DNA of 64,000 nt from Arenibacter sp. 6A1 (lineage in GTDB: Bacteria; Bacteroidota; Bacteroidia; Flavobacteriales; Flavobacteriaceae), in NCBI RefSeq assembly GCF_012272855.1, contig NZ_JAAXCQ010000001.1, forward strand, positions 309,904 to 373,903. The letters are read 5' to 3'. The position numbers and the translations under genes are program-made. The notes below the pieces were generated by a model that saw nothing but the letters and a program-made list of their open reading frames with translations, made no database searches and was not told where the DNA came from. Positions 1-9,306 of the stretch are shown piece after piece. The stretch's first letter is position 1; the number at the start of each line of letters is the position of its first letter.

Positions 1-571
1 ACATGAAACTTGATGCTTTTTTAAGGACAGTTTCCTTACTCTTGCCGGTACGAGCGTGACGCTCGCACTAGCGGTGGGAGAATTTGAAAATTGATTAATG
101 TGGCAATTTCTGTAATTGCGCAGTGAAGTAATCTCACGAAGCATCTTCACCCCACGGGTTACGGATCACTGGACTGAATTGTTAATTGAAAAATGGCTGC
201 AGCCAAGGCCATCGCTACAGCTGGCTCCTCAAATCGACGAAGGATATTCACGAAAACCTATAAAAACCACTTGAGCTAAACCGTCATGGACGGTTCACGA
301 ATACCGCTTTACAACAATATAGATCACATGAGCTAAACCGCTTTGTGCGGTTCACGAATACCGCTATACAACAATAAAAACCACATGAGCTAAAATGAAA
401 AGGACCGAGAAGGAAATGCAACGACTTGCATTTACGCCGAGGGGCCAGCTGGCGCGCTGGAGAAGGTTTAAGCTATCTAGAACTGTCCTTAAAAGAAAAT
501 ACCCTTAATTTACCAACTATCCCCTCCAAATCAAAACCACCTCTATATCAACACTCTACACCCTAAATTTA
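1..571. repeat. Gene-free mosaic of dispersed repeats
   Basis: No convincing gene lies here. The stretch holds a short perfect hairpin near 50-66 (CGAGCGT/ACGCTCG), pieces of the module 'gccatcgctacagctggctc' seen again near 18.3 and 21.7 kb, the 57-bp tandem listed separately, and at about 395-460 one copy of the scaffold hairpin found at least 17 times in the window (GGACCGAG, then arms AAATGCAA/TTTGCATTT, then GAGGGGCCAGC). It ends in 'aactgtccttaaaag', also a recurrent module end. Confidence 0.7.
274..387. repeat. Two 57-bp tandem units with a loop-swapped hairpin
   Basis: Two units, 274-330 and 331-387, each start with agctaaaccg and run through ttcacgaataccgct to acatg; a third start follows at 388. 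Each carries a hairpin with arms AACCG/CGGTT, but the loop differs between units (tcatgga against ctttgtg). A related single unit lies near 34012-34075 (loop ctttgag). Confidence 0.75.
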
Positions 572-646
572 TTGATTTATCACCCCTTTCTAGCTATTTC
601 TATCGTATCTTTAAGTAGGCTCTTTGATTTACTTAAATCGTATGTT

Positions 647-1480
647 ATGAAGGCAATTATACTAATCTTAATGGTTTTAATAGGGTTTCCTAATGATATT
701 CATGCTCAAAAAAGAGATAAAATCAAGGGAGATAAAGAAGTAATTAGCATTTCCGAAGAAATCAAAGATCAATTTGAAAAAATTGAAGTTGCAGATAATA
801 TTACGGTTATCCTTCAACAAGGCTCCAGAAATTCATACCTTCTAACGACTGATCAGAATTTGGTTGCAGAAGTCGACGTTCGTGTTGAGGGGGAGGTCCT
901 AAAAATTTTCACAAAAAGTAAAATCGTCAACAGTAAAAAATTGGAAATTCACCTTACCGTAAAAAACTTGAATTTTCTAATTGTAAAGGACAATGCCTTT
1001 GTCAAGAATTCAAAAAAAATAGCCTTCGATAATTTACATATTACCCTGAGGAACTCCAGTAAGGTCGATTTAGAACTAGAGGTAAAACACAATACAGAAA
1101 TCAATTTGTCCCATAATGCAGGAGGAAAACTTAGTTTAAGCTCACATGATGTATTGATAAACATGAAAAATAGAACTGACCTAAAGGCAAAATTAAACTG
1201 TAAAAATTTAGCCGTTACCTTGGAGAAATCTACAGGTATAAAACTAAACGGGGATGCCGATAATGCTACCTATACTATAGAGGGTTCTTCAAATTTAGAT
1301 GCGAAGAAAATGAAAACCCGTTATGCTTCCTTAGATAGTAAAAACAGAACCGATATTTACATTAATGCTTCAAAAAACATTGAAATAACCGCCGCAGGAA
1401 AAAGCACCATCTTTGTATATGGCAATCCGAATATTAAAATAGTTGGATTTACGGATAGTTCTAAAATCATAAAAAAATAA
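647..1480 (+). CDS. Secreted GIN-domain (DUF2807-like) protein
   Basis: A protein of about 277 residues with an N-terminal signal peptide ending near IHAQ, so it is probably exported to the periplasm or surface. The rest is repetitive beta-strand sequence rich in Asn, Lys and Ser. It begins with the pattern typical of the putative auto-transporter adhesin head GIN domain (FEKIEVADNITVILQQG) and should fold as a right-handed beta-solenoid. The reading frame is open from 572, but the ATG at 647 puts the signal peptide at the N-terminus and is preferred. The molecular role of this family is not established. It stands alone between repeat-rich regions. Family call is fairly sure; function is unknown. 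Confidence 0.75.
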   Translation: MKAIILILMVLIGFPNDIHAQKRDKIKGDKEVISISEEIKDQFEKIEVADNITVILQQGSRNSYLLTTDQNLVAEVDVRVEGEVLKIFTKSKIVNSKKLEIHLTVKNLNFLIVKDNAFVKNSKKIAFDNLHITLRNSSKVDLELEVKHNTEINLSHNAGGKLSLSSHDVLINMKNRTDLKAKLNCKNLAVTLEKSTGIKLNGDADNATYTIEGSSNLDAKKMKTRYASLDSKNRTDIYINASKNIEITAAGKSTIFVYGNPNIKIVGFTDSSKIIKK

Positions 1481-2029
1481 ACACTTAATTCCCTGATTAC
1501 CTTCCTATAAATAAACGTGTATTAAACTGATATTTAAACGTTTATTAAACACATCCCCCCGGATAAATCCAGGGGCTAATCAGCTAGCCTGCTCTCGATA
1601 CTATTTTCTTCGTTACACTCTAGAAAATAACTCGAGGTGACGTCTGTGTTATGATTTCTAATTCTATACTAATTCTTCAATGTCATTTCAACAAAGTCCA
1701 TAACGTCAAAGGAGTCTTACCAACGTGGGTTGTTCTTCTTTAAAAGAAACAGGTTGCCAACCGGCTCTCGATACTATTTTCCTGGCGCCTCGGCGGAAAA
1801 TCACTCGAGGTGACGTGGTTGGTTTTCTCATACATAACTATTTAAATTTCTATTTTTCTCCTATATTTTTTCTTTTTAAAGGAAAGATTTCTAACCCTAT
1901 TTCCTGATTACCTCCCTATAAATAAACGCGTATTAAGCTGATATTTAAACGTTTATTTAACTCATGAACACGGATAAATCAAGGGGCTAATCAGCTAGCC
2001 GGCCCTCGATACAATTTTCCTTGCATCAC

Positions 2030-2674
2030 TGCGGAAAATCACTCGAGGTGACGTGGTTCTTATAATTATAAATTGTGGTCTAGAAGTTTATTATTCCTGC
2101 TTATTGAGTGTTATTGTGGATATAATTGTTTCTTGCGATGTTTAATACTGAGGCCTCGGTGCTATTTTCTTTTGGATATGACTAAAAATAATTCTAAAAG
2201 ACCAATGCGTTTTATTCCTTTTTGAATTTCTTCTTGGCTAAATTGGGTAGAGCATCATAATCATCATTTATCAGGGCTTCCTTTTTTATTCTAGACCATT
2301 TTTTTATTTGTTTTTCGGTCATAATAGCCAAATTTATATCAGTAAACTCCGCATAAAAAACCAGTGAAAGTGGCCTTTTATTATAGGTATAACTATCGGG
2401 ATGCTTCCCTATTCGATGTTCTATTAGCCGTTGGTCTAAATTGGTTGTCACCCCGGTATAGTAGCTGTTATTGGAACATTTAAGAATGTACACATAGGAT
2501 AATTTCATGCTACACTGGTTATATTGGGTAATATACAAAAATACAAGCCTGCTCTCGAGGTGACGTGCTTGATTTGATTGTTATTTAAGTGTATTTGTAT
2601 GGAATTACCCTAGATTGTAAGATTCAAAGGTCTCAACCGACATGGCGCCAACCGGCTCTCGATACTATTTTCCT
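2030..2674. repeat. Duplicated GIY-YIG segment, copy 1
   Basis: This segment matches 3823-4467 with a constant offset of 1793 bases and only a few substitutions. It contains a complete GIY-YIG gene and begins and ends inside copies of the CTCGATA palindrome, so the duplicated unit is bounded by the hairpins themselves. Confidence 0.85.
2212..2508 (-). CDS. GIY-YIG nuclease family protein (copy 1)
   Basis: A small single-domain protein of about 98 residues. It shows the GIY-YIG core in order: YVYILKC and YYTGV (the GIY and YIG elements), the conserved Arg in the following helix (NLDQRLIEH), and the C-terminal Glu and Lys-rich helix (TEKQIKKWSR). All main catalytic positions of the UvrC/YhbQ-like small GIY-YIG group appear present, so it could be an active metal-dependent nuclease. 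I chose the Met that gives MKLSYVYILK; an upstream in-frame Met at 2538 would add ten residues with no family match. The gene lies inside a duplicated palindrome-bounded segment, and its twin at 4005-4301 differs by one visible residue (Ile to Leu in RLIEH). Cellular role unknown. Confidence 0.85.
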   Translation of the reverse strand: MKLSYVYILKCSNNSYYTGVTTNLDQRLIEHRIGKHPDSYTYNKRPLSLVFYAEFTDINLAIMTEKQIKKWSRIKKEALINDDYDALPNLAKKKFKKE

Positions 2675-3279
2675 GGCCCCGCTGCGGAAAATCACTCGAG
2701 GTGACGTCTGAGTTATGATTTCTAATTCTATACAAATTCTTCAATGTCATTTCAACAAAGTCCATAACGTCGAAGTAGTCTTACTATCATATGATGATGT
2801 TCTTTTAAAGAAACAGATTACCAGCCGGCTCTCGATACAATTTTCTTCGTTACACTCTAGAAAATCACTCGAGGTGACGTAGGTGGTATGATTTATAATT
2901 CTATACTAATTCTTCAATGTCATTTCAACAAAGTCCATAACGTCGAAGGAGTCTTACCATCATATAATGTTCTTCTTTTAAAGAAACAGATTGCCAACCG
3001 GCTCTCGATACTATTTTCTTCGTTACACTCTAGAAAATCACTCGAGGTGACGTGGTTGGTTTTCTATTACACAACTATTTAAATTTCTGTTTTTCTCCTA
3101 TATTTTTCTTTTTAAAGGACAGGTTTCTTACTCTATTTCCTGATTACCAACCTATGAATAAACGCGTATTAAGCTGATATTTAAACGTTTATTTAACGCA
3201 TAAACACGGATAAATCAAGGGGCTAATCAGCTAGCCGGCTCTCGATACTGTTTTCCTTGCGCCGCTGCAGAAAATCACT

Positions 3280-3447
3280 CCTTTTAAATTAAATCAATTG
3301 TTACATTGAACCATTACTACATTTTTTAGTAGCTAATTTTTCAAATAACGGCCTTCCGTTCCGCAAAGTCTCCATACTTTGAGGGGAATTTATAGCTACA
3401 AGTCTAATCCTGACAAAACCGACCCTTCTAAAGAGGGATGCTGCGAT
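3280..3447. repeat. ~168-bp multi-hairpin module, copy A
   Basis: Three close copies exist (3280-3447, 5727-5893, 6073-6240) and a partial one at 4837-4893. Each follows a CTCGATA hairpin that lacks the usual gtgacgt tail and contains four small hairpins: CTAC/GTAG, AACGG/CCGTT, CAAAG/CTTTG and CCCTT/AAGGG. The third hairpin has a different loop in each copy. No coding potential is evident. Confidence 0.75.
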
Positions 3448-3822
3448 ATTGCTCTTGTTTTTAATAAGGTTGAATTTACTTTTAAAATGGTCAACCTACA
3501 ACAGGGACGTACAATACATTACCCACTCTATTTCCTGAACACCAACCTATATACAAACATGTATTAAACTGATATTTAAACGTTTATTTAACTCATAAAC
3601 ACGGATAAATCAAGGGGCTAATCAGCCAACCGGCTCTCGATACAATTTTCTTCGTTACACTCTAGAAAATCACTCGAGGTGACGTCTGTGTAATGATTTC
3701 TAATTCTTTAAGGTCATTTCAACAGAATCCATAACGAAGTAGGAGTCTTACCATCGTATGATGTTCTTCTTCAAAAGAAACAGGTTGCCAACCGGCTCTC
3801 GATACTATTTTCCTGACGCCGC

Positions 3823-4467
3823 TGCGGAAAATCACTCGAGGTGACGTGGTTCTTATAATTAAAAATTGTGGTCTAGAAGTTTTTTATTCCTGCTTATTGA
3901 GTGTTATTGTGGATATAATTGTTTCTTGCGATGTTTAATACTGAGGCCTCGGTGCTATTTTCTTTTGGATATGACTAAAAATAATTCTAAAAGACCAATG
4001 TGTTTTATTCCTTTTTGAATTTCTTCTTGGCTAAATTGGGTAGAGCATCATAATCATCATTTATCAGGGCTTCCTTTTTTATTCTAGACCATTTTTTTAT
4101 TTGTTTTTCGGTCATAATAGCCAAATTTATATCAGTAAACTCCGCATAAAAAACCAGTGAAAGTGGCCTTTTATTATAGGTATAACTATCGGGATGCTTC
4201 CCTATTCGATGTTCTAATAGCCGTTGGTCTAAATTGGTTGTCACCCCGGTATAGTAGCTGTTATTGGAACATTTAAGAATGTACACATAGGATAATTTCA
4301 TGCTACACTGGTTATATTGGGTAATATACAAAAATACAAGCCTGCTCTCGAGGTGACGTGCTTGATTTGATTGTTATTTAAGTGTATTTGTATGGAATTA
4401 CCCTAGATTGTAAGATTCAAAGGTCTCAACCGACATGGCGCCAACCGGCTCTCGATACTATTTTCTT
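3823..4467. repeat. Duplicated GIY-YIG segment, copy 2
   Basis: Second copy of the segment at 2030-2674, with few differences. Both flanks are CTCGATA hairpins, but the loop class of the flanking hairpin differs from copy 1 on the right side, so the identity stops inside the hairpin. Confidence 0.85.
4005..4301 (-). CDS. GIY-YIG nuclease family protein (copy 2)
   Basis: Near-identical to the protein at 2212-2508: one visible substitution (Leu for Ile in the RLLEH helix), with all GIY-YIG motifs kept (YVYILKC, YYTGV, the Arg, the Glu in TEKQ). Both copies being intact suggests the duplication is recent or the gene is maintained. The start is chosen at the Met before KLSYVYILK; 4331 is the alternative. 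The gene reads toward the upstream palindromes and has no functional neighbour other than the repeats. Confidence 0.85.
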   Translation of the reverse strand: MKLSYVYILKCSNNSYYTGVTTNLDQRLLEHRIGKHPDSYTYNKRPLSLVFYAEFTDINLAIMTEKQIKKWSRIKKEALINDDYDALPNLAKKKFKKE

Positions 4468-5014
4468 CGTTACACTCTAGAAAATCACTCGAGGTGACGT
4501 GGTTGGTTTTCTATTACACAACTATTTAAATTTCTGTTTTTCTCCTATATTTTTCTTTTTAAAGGACAGATTTCTTACTCTATTTCCTGATTACCACCCT
4601 ATAAATAAACGCGTATTAAGCTGATATTTAAACGTTTATTAAACACATCCCCCCCGGATAAATCCAGGGGCTAGTCAATCTATTATTCACTATACTTCCT
4701 GATTACCACCCTATAAATAAACGTGTGTTAAACTGATATTTATACGTTTATTTAACGCATAAACACGGATAAATCAAGGGGCTAATCAGCTAGCCGGCCC
4801 TCGATACAATTTTCCTTGCATCACTGCGAAAAATCACTCCTTTTATATTAAATCAATTGTTACATTGAACCATTACTACATTTTTTTAGTAGGCCTGTTA
4901 AAATAAGGACGTCCAAATACCTTTTAAAAACGAAACGGACTTAAATTACGGCATTTCATGTAGATATTTTAGAAATTATAGGCATGTGCTAAGGATACTA
5001 TTATTGTGTCGTTT

Positions 5015-5314
5015 TTATTCGGTCAGTCTTTTTTTCAAATCCATTCGCTCGTGTAAAATCCTTGTAATCTCGATATAGTTATCATTCAAATTTCGATAGA
5101 AAATGATATGTCGATTCGATTTCATTCCGAGTAGATCTTGAGTAATTCCGTCATATTTTTTTCCTAATAGCGGATTGTTGGCAATTTCTTGACAATTAAA
5201 AATAAGCGATTCATAGTATAAATCTGCTTCTCTTTCTGACCAAACTTCAAACGTATAATCCCAAATTTTTGATAAATCTTCAACAGCTTTATTTGTCAAC
5301 TTAAAATTAGCCAT
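5015..5314 (-). CDS. ParE-family toxin (RelE/ParE superfamily)
   Basis: A 99-residue protein with the usual size and layout of type II toxins of the RelE/ParE superfamily. It has an N-terminal helical hairpin (KAVEDLSKIWDYTFEVWSE), the NNPLLGKKYDGI segment, and the C-terminal beta-strands with RHIIFYR and ITRILHERMD that are typical of ParE. Family members inhibit DNA gyrase, or in RelE relatives cleave mRNA; which applies here cannot be told. It follows the antitoxin gene and overlaps it by 8 nt, the usual co-translated arrangement. The pair sits in the palindrome cluster with no other gene nearby, as expected for a mobile stabilisation cassette. Confidence 0.88.
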   Translation of the reverse strand: MANFKLTNKAVEDLSKIWDYTFEVWSEREADLYYESLIFNCQEIANNPLLGKKYDGITQDLLGMKSNRHIIFYRNLNDNYIEITRILHERMDLKKRLTE

Positions 5315-5558
5315 TTGACTGCTTTTTCGTCTTTAAAGATTCAAGATGTTTTTTAGGATCAAAATCGTGCGCAATTCCGCTATCAATTCCGTCCTGAATT
5401 GCATTTTTCAATGCGAATACTTTACTTTCTTCTTCTTCTAAAAGTCTTAATCCCGCACGTATAACTTCGCTAACATTTTTAAATCGACCTTCTTTAATTC
5501 GACTTTGAACGAATTCGTCAAAATAATTTCCGAGTGATACTGATGTGTTTTTGCTCAT
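5307..5558 (-). CDS. ParD-family antitoxin
   Basis: An 83-residue protein with an N-terminal ribbon-helix-helix (NTSVSLGNYFDEFVQSRI, then FKNVSEVIRAGLRLLEEEE) matching the ParD/CopG antitoxins. The acidic C-terminal tail (DSGIAHDFDPKKHLESLK) is the part that normally wraps the toxin. It precedes the ParE gene and overlaps its start by 8 nt. Such antitoxins usually repress their own promoter, which would lie just above 5558 on the reverse strand, but I could not define an operator. Confidence 0.88.
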   Translation of the reverse strand: MSKNTSVSLGNYFDEFVQSRIKEGRFKNVSEVIRAGLRLLEEEESKVFALKNAIQDGIDSGIAHDFDPKKHLESLKTKKQSNG

Positions 5559-5726
5559 TTTAATGCTACTTTACTCAAATGTACCAAAAATTGGTATAAT
5601 GTTCAAAATCATAAATTACACGCAACGTTTATTAAACACATAAACAAGACCCCCGGATAAATCCACGGGCTAATCAGCTAGCCGGCTCTCGATACTGTTT
5701 TCCTTGCGCCGCTGCAGAAAATCACT

Positions 5727-5893
5727 CCTTTTAAATTATATCAATTGTTACATTGAACCATTACTACATTTTTTAGTAGCTAATTTTTCAATCAACGGCC
5801 TTCCGTTCCGCAAAGTCCCCGACTTTGAGGGGAATTTATAGCTACAAGTCTAATCCTGACTAAACCGACCCTTCTAAAGAGGGATGCTGCGAT
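5727..5893. repeat. ~168-bp multi-hairpin module, copy B
   Basis: Second copy of the module described at 3280-3447, with loop 'tccccga' in the CAAAG/CTTTG hairpin. It lies directly after a CTCGATA hairpin. Confidence 0.75.
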
Positions 5894-6072
5894 AAATCCA
5901 GAGGCTAGACAATACATTATTCACTATACTTCCTGATTACCACCCTATGAATAAACGCGTATTAAGCTGATATTTAAACGTTTATTTAACGCATAAACAC
6001 GGATAAATCCAGGGGCTAATCAGCTAGCCGGCTCTCGATACAATTTTCCTTGCGCCGCTGCAGAAAATCACT

Positions 6073-6240
6073 CCTTTTAAATTAAATCAATTGTTACATT
6101 GAACCATTACTACATTTTTTAGTAGCTAATTTTTCAATCAACGGCCTTCCGTTCCGCAAAGTCTCCAACCTTTGAGGGGAATTTATAGCTACAAGTCTAA
6201 TCCTGACTAAACCGACCCTTCTAAAGAGGGATGCTGCGAT
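6073..6240. repeat. ~168-bp multi-hairpin module, copy C
   Basis: Third copy of the module, nearly identical to copy B outside the hairpin loops. It ends the palindrome cluster about 100 bases before the end of the sulfatase gene. Confidence 0.75.
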
Positions 6241-6338
6241 AAATCCAAAGGGCTAGTCAATCCATTACTTACTATATTTCCTGATAACTTGATAACAAGA
6301 TAACTCGATAACTATTTGCTACATGTTCATTGCAAGAA

Positions 6339-7919
6339 TTAATCCTCCGTCACCTTGCTCCCCCACCAATCGGCATTGGGCTTAAAATCTGGGGATAAGA
6401 GTTGTAAGCGTTCTTTTTCCAAATAAGGCAAAGTCTTTTCTACCGTTCTCTGATAGCGTTTTTGCGCCAATTCCTCCTTATACTCCGGATCTATTTCCGC
6501 CTTATTGGCATTTACGCCCGCTAGCCAGGACAACAGCTTTTCACTTAATTCCCGGGCACGCGCGCTTTCCTTTTCTACCAAGTTATTCTGCTCTCCTATG
6601 TCCGATGCCAAATGGTACAATTCTTCACTACCATCTTCCCAATAGTGAATAAGCTTCCACCCATTTTCCTGGATAATAGACGATGGATTGCCCCCTTGGT
6701 TCCCATAATGCGGATAATGCCAAAACAAGGGCCTATCGGCAATAGCTTTTCCTTGCATCAACGGCTTTAAGCTCACCCCGTCCACATGCTGATTGGGCAA
6801 CAAATCTATATTGGCCAAGTCCAGGATGGTCGGATAAAAATCGGTTCCGCTTACCGGAGTATCCAGTATCGCCCCTTCTTGTGCCAACCATGGGACTTTT
6901 ATCACGTAGGGCTCACGGATGCCCCCTTCCCATTGGTATCCTTTTCCACCTCTTAGGGGTAGGTTGGCCGTAGAAAAATTATCTCCAGAGGCCACGCCCC
7001 CGTTGTCGGACGTAAAAATGACGATCGTATTCTTATCCAATCCCAGTTCTTTCAAGGAGTTAAGCACCTCCCCAACGGCATCGTCCATACTTTCTACCAA
7101 GCCGGCATAAACAGGGTTGTCCTGCTCCTGGCGTATCGGCAGTACCCGTTCCATCGCATACCCATTGTCTGCCAATCCCTGCTGTACGGCCTTTTCCCTA
7201 TACTTTTCCCATTTCTCCTGAGTGGTTTGTATAGGGGCATGCACCGCATAGAAAGAAAGAAAAGCAAAGAAATTCTCCTCCTTATGGTCTTTTATAAAAT
7301 TCACCGTCTCCTTGGCCAATCGCATCGACAGGTTTTCACCATTCTCCTTGTCCTCTAAAGCAGGGTTGTTAAAAGGCGAAAAGAAGCCACCAAGCGGACT
7401 CCCGGAATGAAAGCCGCCCTTATTGATATCGAATCCATGGTCTGCGGGCAAATTCCCTTCCCCGCCCAAATGCCATTTCCCGGCATAGAAGGTTTTATAG
7501 CCAGCATTTTTCATGGCCTCGGCAATGGTCACCTCCTCTTTGGCCATGCTGTGGTTATAGGCCGCAGGCAGTAATTTATCGTGTCTGTTCAGCTTGCGCC
7601 AATCAGTGCCCGATGGAGCTCCAATCCAATCCGTAATCCCATGTCTGGCCGTAAATTTTCCGGTCATAATACTGGCTCTAGACGGACTGCAAACGCGACT
7701 CGCAGCGTAACCCTGGGTAAAAACCATGCCCTCCTTTGCCAACCGGTCAATATTAGGCGTCTCGTAATACTTGCTACCGGTAAACCCAAGGTCCATTAAC
7801 CCAAGGTCGTCGACAAGAATAAAAACCACATTGGGATTTTTCGGGGGCATTTCAGCCTTCGTTTTACACCCTATAAAGATGGGCAACACACAAAGCAAAA
7901 AGGTAAAATTCTTTATCAT
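6339..7919 (-). CDS. Sulfatase, Cys-type formylglycine family, lipoprotein
   Basis: A 526-residue arylsulfatase-family enzyme. Residues 1-18 form a lipoprotein signal with lipobox FIGC (Cys18), so it is probably anchored in a membrane facing the periplasm or outside. Metal-binding Asp37-Asp38 (ILVDDLG) and the C-x-P-S-R sulfatase signature with Cys77 (VCSPSRASIMTG) are present; Cys77 would be converted to formylglycine by an anaerobic or FGE-type maturase encoded elsewhere. The second metal site is visible as FTSDNGG, and GGIREP and the length fit family S1. Such enzymes usually desulfate algal or host glycans, but no SusCD, glycoside hydrolase or kinase genes are adjacent, so the substrate is unknown. 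Flanked by repeats on both sides. Confidence 0.92.
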   Translation of the reverse strand: MIKNFTFLLCVLPIFIGCKTKAEMPPKNPNVVFILVDDLGLMDLGFTGSKYYETPNIDRLAKEGMVFTQGYAASRVCSPSRASIMTGKFTARHGITDWIGAPSGTDWRKLNRHDKLLPAAYNHSMAKEEVTIAEAMKNAGYKTFYAGKWHLGGEGNLPADHGFDINKGGFHSGSPLGGFFSPFNNPALEDKENGENLSMRLAKETVNFIKDHKEENFFAFLSFYAVHAPIQTTQEKWEKYREKAVQQGLADNGYAMERVLPIRQEQDNPVYAGLVESMDDAVGEVLNSLKELGLDKNTIVIFTSDNGGVASGDNFSTANLPLRGGKGYQWEGGIREPYVIKVPWLAQEGAILDTPVSGTDFYPTILDLANIDLLPNQHVDGVSLKPLMQGKAIADRPLFWHYPHYGNQGGNPSSIIQENGWKLIHYWEDGSEELYHLASDIGEQNNLVEKESARARELSEKLLSWLAGVNANKAEIDPEYKEELAQKRYQRTVEKTLPYLEKERLQLLSPDFKPNADWWGSKVTED

Positions 7920-8262
7920 CGGTTTAAAAATTAAGGTCCTTGGTAATCGCAGGCGTTAAAATATCGGAGCCGTGCCCTCCCTATGCCTACTAATAGGAAC
8001 AAACACCGCACTCAAACACCGGCTTTCAATACAATTATCCACCTACAATCAGGCAGTGTGATTCCATATAAAAAAGCGCTTTTTTCCTATAAAATCAACC
8101 TGCAATCTATTCTTTTTCAATCAAATTCCATAATTAAAGATGTACATATCACCCTAGGCAGCCCGTTTAAAGAAGTATAATTTCAACAAAGCCACAAAAA
8201 GTTATAAATACAACAAGGCATATGCTATAATTTCAGGTCAATTCTCTCGGACAAAGCATTTT

Positions 8263-8365
8263 ATTTTGGGCGTTCCCCTATCGGGTCGCTCTTTCCGCTG
8301 TATCTTTTTTAAGGGCAATGCCCCTAAAAAAGGATGCCGCTGCAATAGCTAACGCTTTTTCAATT
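8263..8365. repeat. Dispersed ~100-bp repeat, copy 1
   Basis: The sequence from 'ttttgggcgttcccctat' through 'ggatgccgctgcaat' to 'acgctttttcaatt' recurs at 21178-21285 with changes only in the middle. It has no start codon-led reading frame of convincing length. I recall similar segments between genes in other Bacteroidetes but cannot verify that here. Confidence 0.6.
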
Positions 8366-8401
8366 TACAATAAGCAGTAAACAATTAGCAATAAAAAAAA
8401 A

Positions 8402-8545
8402 TGGAGTTATCAAGCCAAGGAGCAGTCAAGTAATGACGAACAGCCTACCCATAAACAAGCTATGACAAACTTTCCAGAATTAATAAAATTATGAGTGCAC
8501 GAAAAACATAACCAGCGCCGCTAAAAAAACCTGATTCGCAGAGGA
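8402..8545. repeat. ~140-bp repeat with short-ORF potential, copy 1
   Basis: First of about eight copies (8402, 18650, 22002, 31541, diverged at 32455, 32685, 32915, 33660). The unit starts near 'ggagctaccaagccaagg' and ends at 'gcctgattcgcag'. Some other copies keep an open frame of 36-37 codons; see the entry at 32975-33088. Confidence 0.65.
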
Positions 8546-8583
8546 CCGAGAGGTAAATGCCACCATTTGCATTGGCAGCCGTG

Positions 8584-8612
8584 GTAGAGACGCCCAATTT
8601 GGGCGTCTCTAC
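8584..8612. repeat. 29-bp perfect palindrome (copy 1)
   Basis: Perfect inverted repeat with arms GTAGAGACGCCCAA and TTGGGCGTCTCTAC around one base. An identical palindrome except for the central base lies at 23445-23473. In both places a GCCCCGCTGGG REP-like element follows within 90-160 bases, so the two palindromes appear to travel as a composite. Confidence 0.9.
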
Positions 8613-8740
8613 GAACGAATCCATTACACCCATTAATATAAATGATTCCGAAAATTTCGACGGACGTCCCGTGGTACCCATTAATACAAATGATACCAAT
8701 GTTTCCACTATTAACCCCAACATTATTAATATTTCGCCTC

Positions 8741-8768
8741 TATTAATATGTCGCCCCGCTGGGGCTAT
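8741..8768. repeat. REP-like element, left flank of Y1 transposase
   Basis: A 28-bp element containing the small hairpin GCCCC-GCT-GGGGC within tattaatatgtc...tat. It is repeated perfectly and in direct orientation at 9307-9334, on the other side of the transposase gene. A diverged copy is at 23531-23556. Confidence 0.85.
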
Positions 8769-8817
8769 TGGTGTGCCATCAGGCGCGGGCTAGGGAGCTA
8801 TACCTTTAATTTTTTCC

Positions 8818-9267
8818 TTAAAAAAGGTATTCCGTTTTAAAATCTATTTCATCAGCCTTTAATAATTCAATATATTCTTCTTTGAATGTATGGACACTAT
8901 GGTGTTGTTCCTGATTCTTTATATAATCTATTACGTTAGGCAATTGAGACTGTCCTTTTGAAAACGCGCCAAAACCTATTTGCCATTCAAACCTCCCTGC
9001 TACAAATTGTTTTTTATTTATCCAGTTAGAAGCATTAGCTTTTATAGCGCCCACCAAGTCCGATAAATTGCAATTTGGTTTTGTTCCCAACAACAAATGA
9101 ACGTGGTCTGACATCCCATTAATAATCATCAATTTTTGGTTTTTGTTCTTTACTATTCCTGTTATATATTGGTATAATTCAGCTTTCCAAACCTCGGATA
9201 TAACATTGGCTCTTCCTTTTACGGAAAAAACGATATGAAAATAAATTTGGGTATAGGTGTTTGCCAT
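8818..9267 (-). CDS. Y1 HUH transposase (IS200/REP-associated type)
   Basis: A 149-residue protein of the IS200-like Y1 transposase family. It shows the HUH metal motif within DHVHLLLG, the N-terminal beta-strand region (YTQIYFHIVFSVKGR), and the single catalytic Tyr helix (VIDYIKNQEQHH). These enzymes act on single-stranded DNA and recognise imperfect hairpins next to the cleavage site. No TnpB or accessory gene is present. Perfect 28-bp GCCCC/GGGGC hairpin repeats flank it at 8741 and 9307. That arrangement fits a REP-associated transposase (RAYT) or a very short IS200-like element. The protein is complete in length. It is likely functional or recently so. Confidence 0.88.
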   Translation of the reverse strand: MANTYTQIYFHIVFSVKGRANVISEVWKAELYQYITGIVKNKNQKLMIINGMSDHVHLLLGTKPNCNLSDLVGAIKANASNWINKKQFVAGRFEWQIGFGAFSKGQSQLPNVIDYIKNQEQHHSVHTFKEEYIELLKADEIDFKTEYLF

Positions 9268-9306
9268 TTTTAAAATATTTTACGTTCCTATTAATATGGC
9301 GCCCGT

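Larger units (their letters stand above)
1550..6245. repeat. Cluster of about 13 palindromic repeats (CTCGATA family)
   Basis: A hairpin unit of about 45 bp recurs near 1593, 1766, 2005, 2655, 2830, 3003, 3240, 3635, 3798, 4449, 4800, 5689 and 6034. The left arm is CTCGATACTATTTTC and the right arm GAAAATCACTCGAG, usually followed by gtgacgt. Two loop classes alternate inside the same arms: TTCGTTACACTCTA and T(T/G)GCGCCGCTGC. Many units follow a longer module with AAACGTTTATT and GGGGCTAATCAGCTAGCC. The cluster surrounds two GIY-YIG genes and a ParDE pair and was not seen elsewhere in the window. Confidence 0.85.

Noticed and set aside
1725..3567. Several forward frames of 60-64 codons in the palindrome cluster
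   Set aside because: They are translations of the palindromic repeats and differ in frame from copy to copy.
1593..6080. Repeated palindromes considered as a CRISPR array
   Set aside because: Units are irregularly spaced (about 150-800 bases), the intervening DNA is itself repeated, and there are no cas genes.
7983..8180. 65-codon forward frame upstream of the sulfatase
   Set aside because: No recognisable features and no conservation visible in the window.
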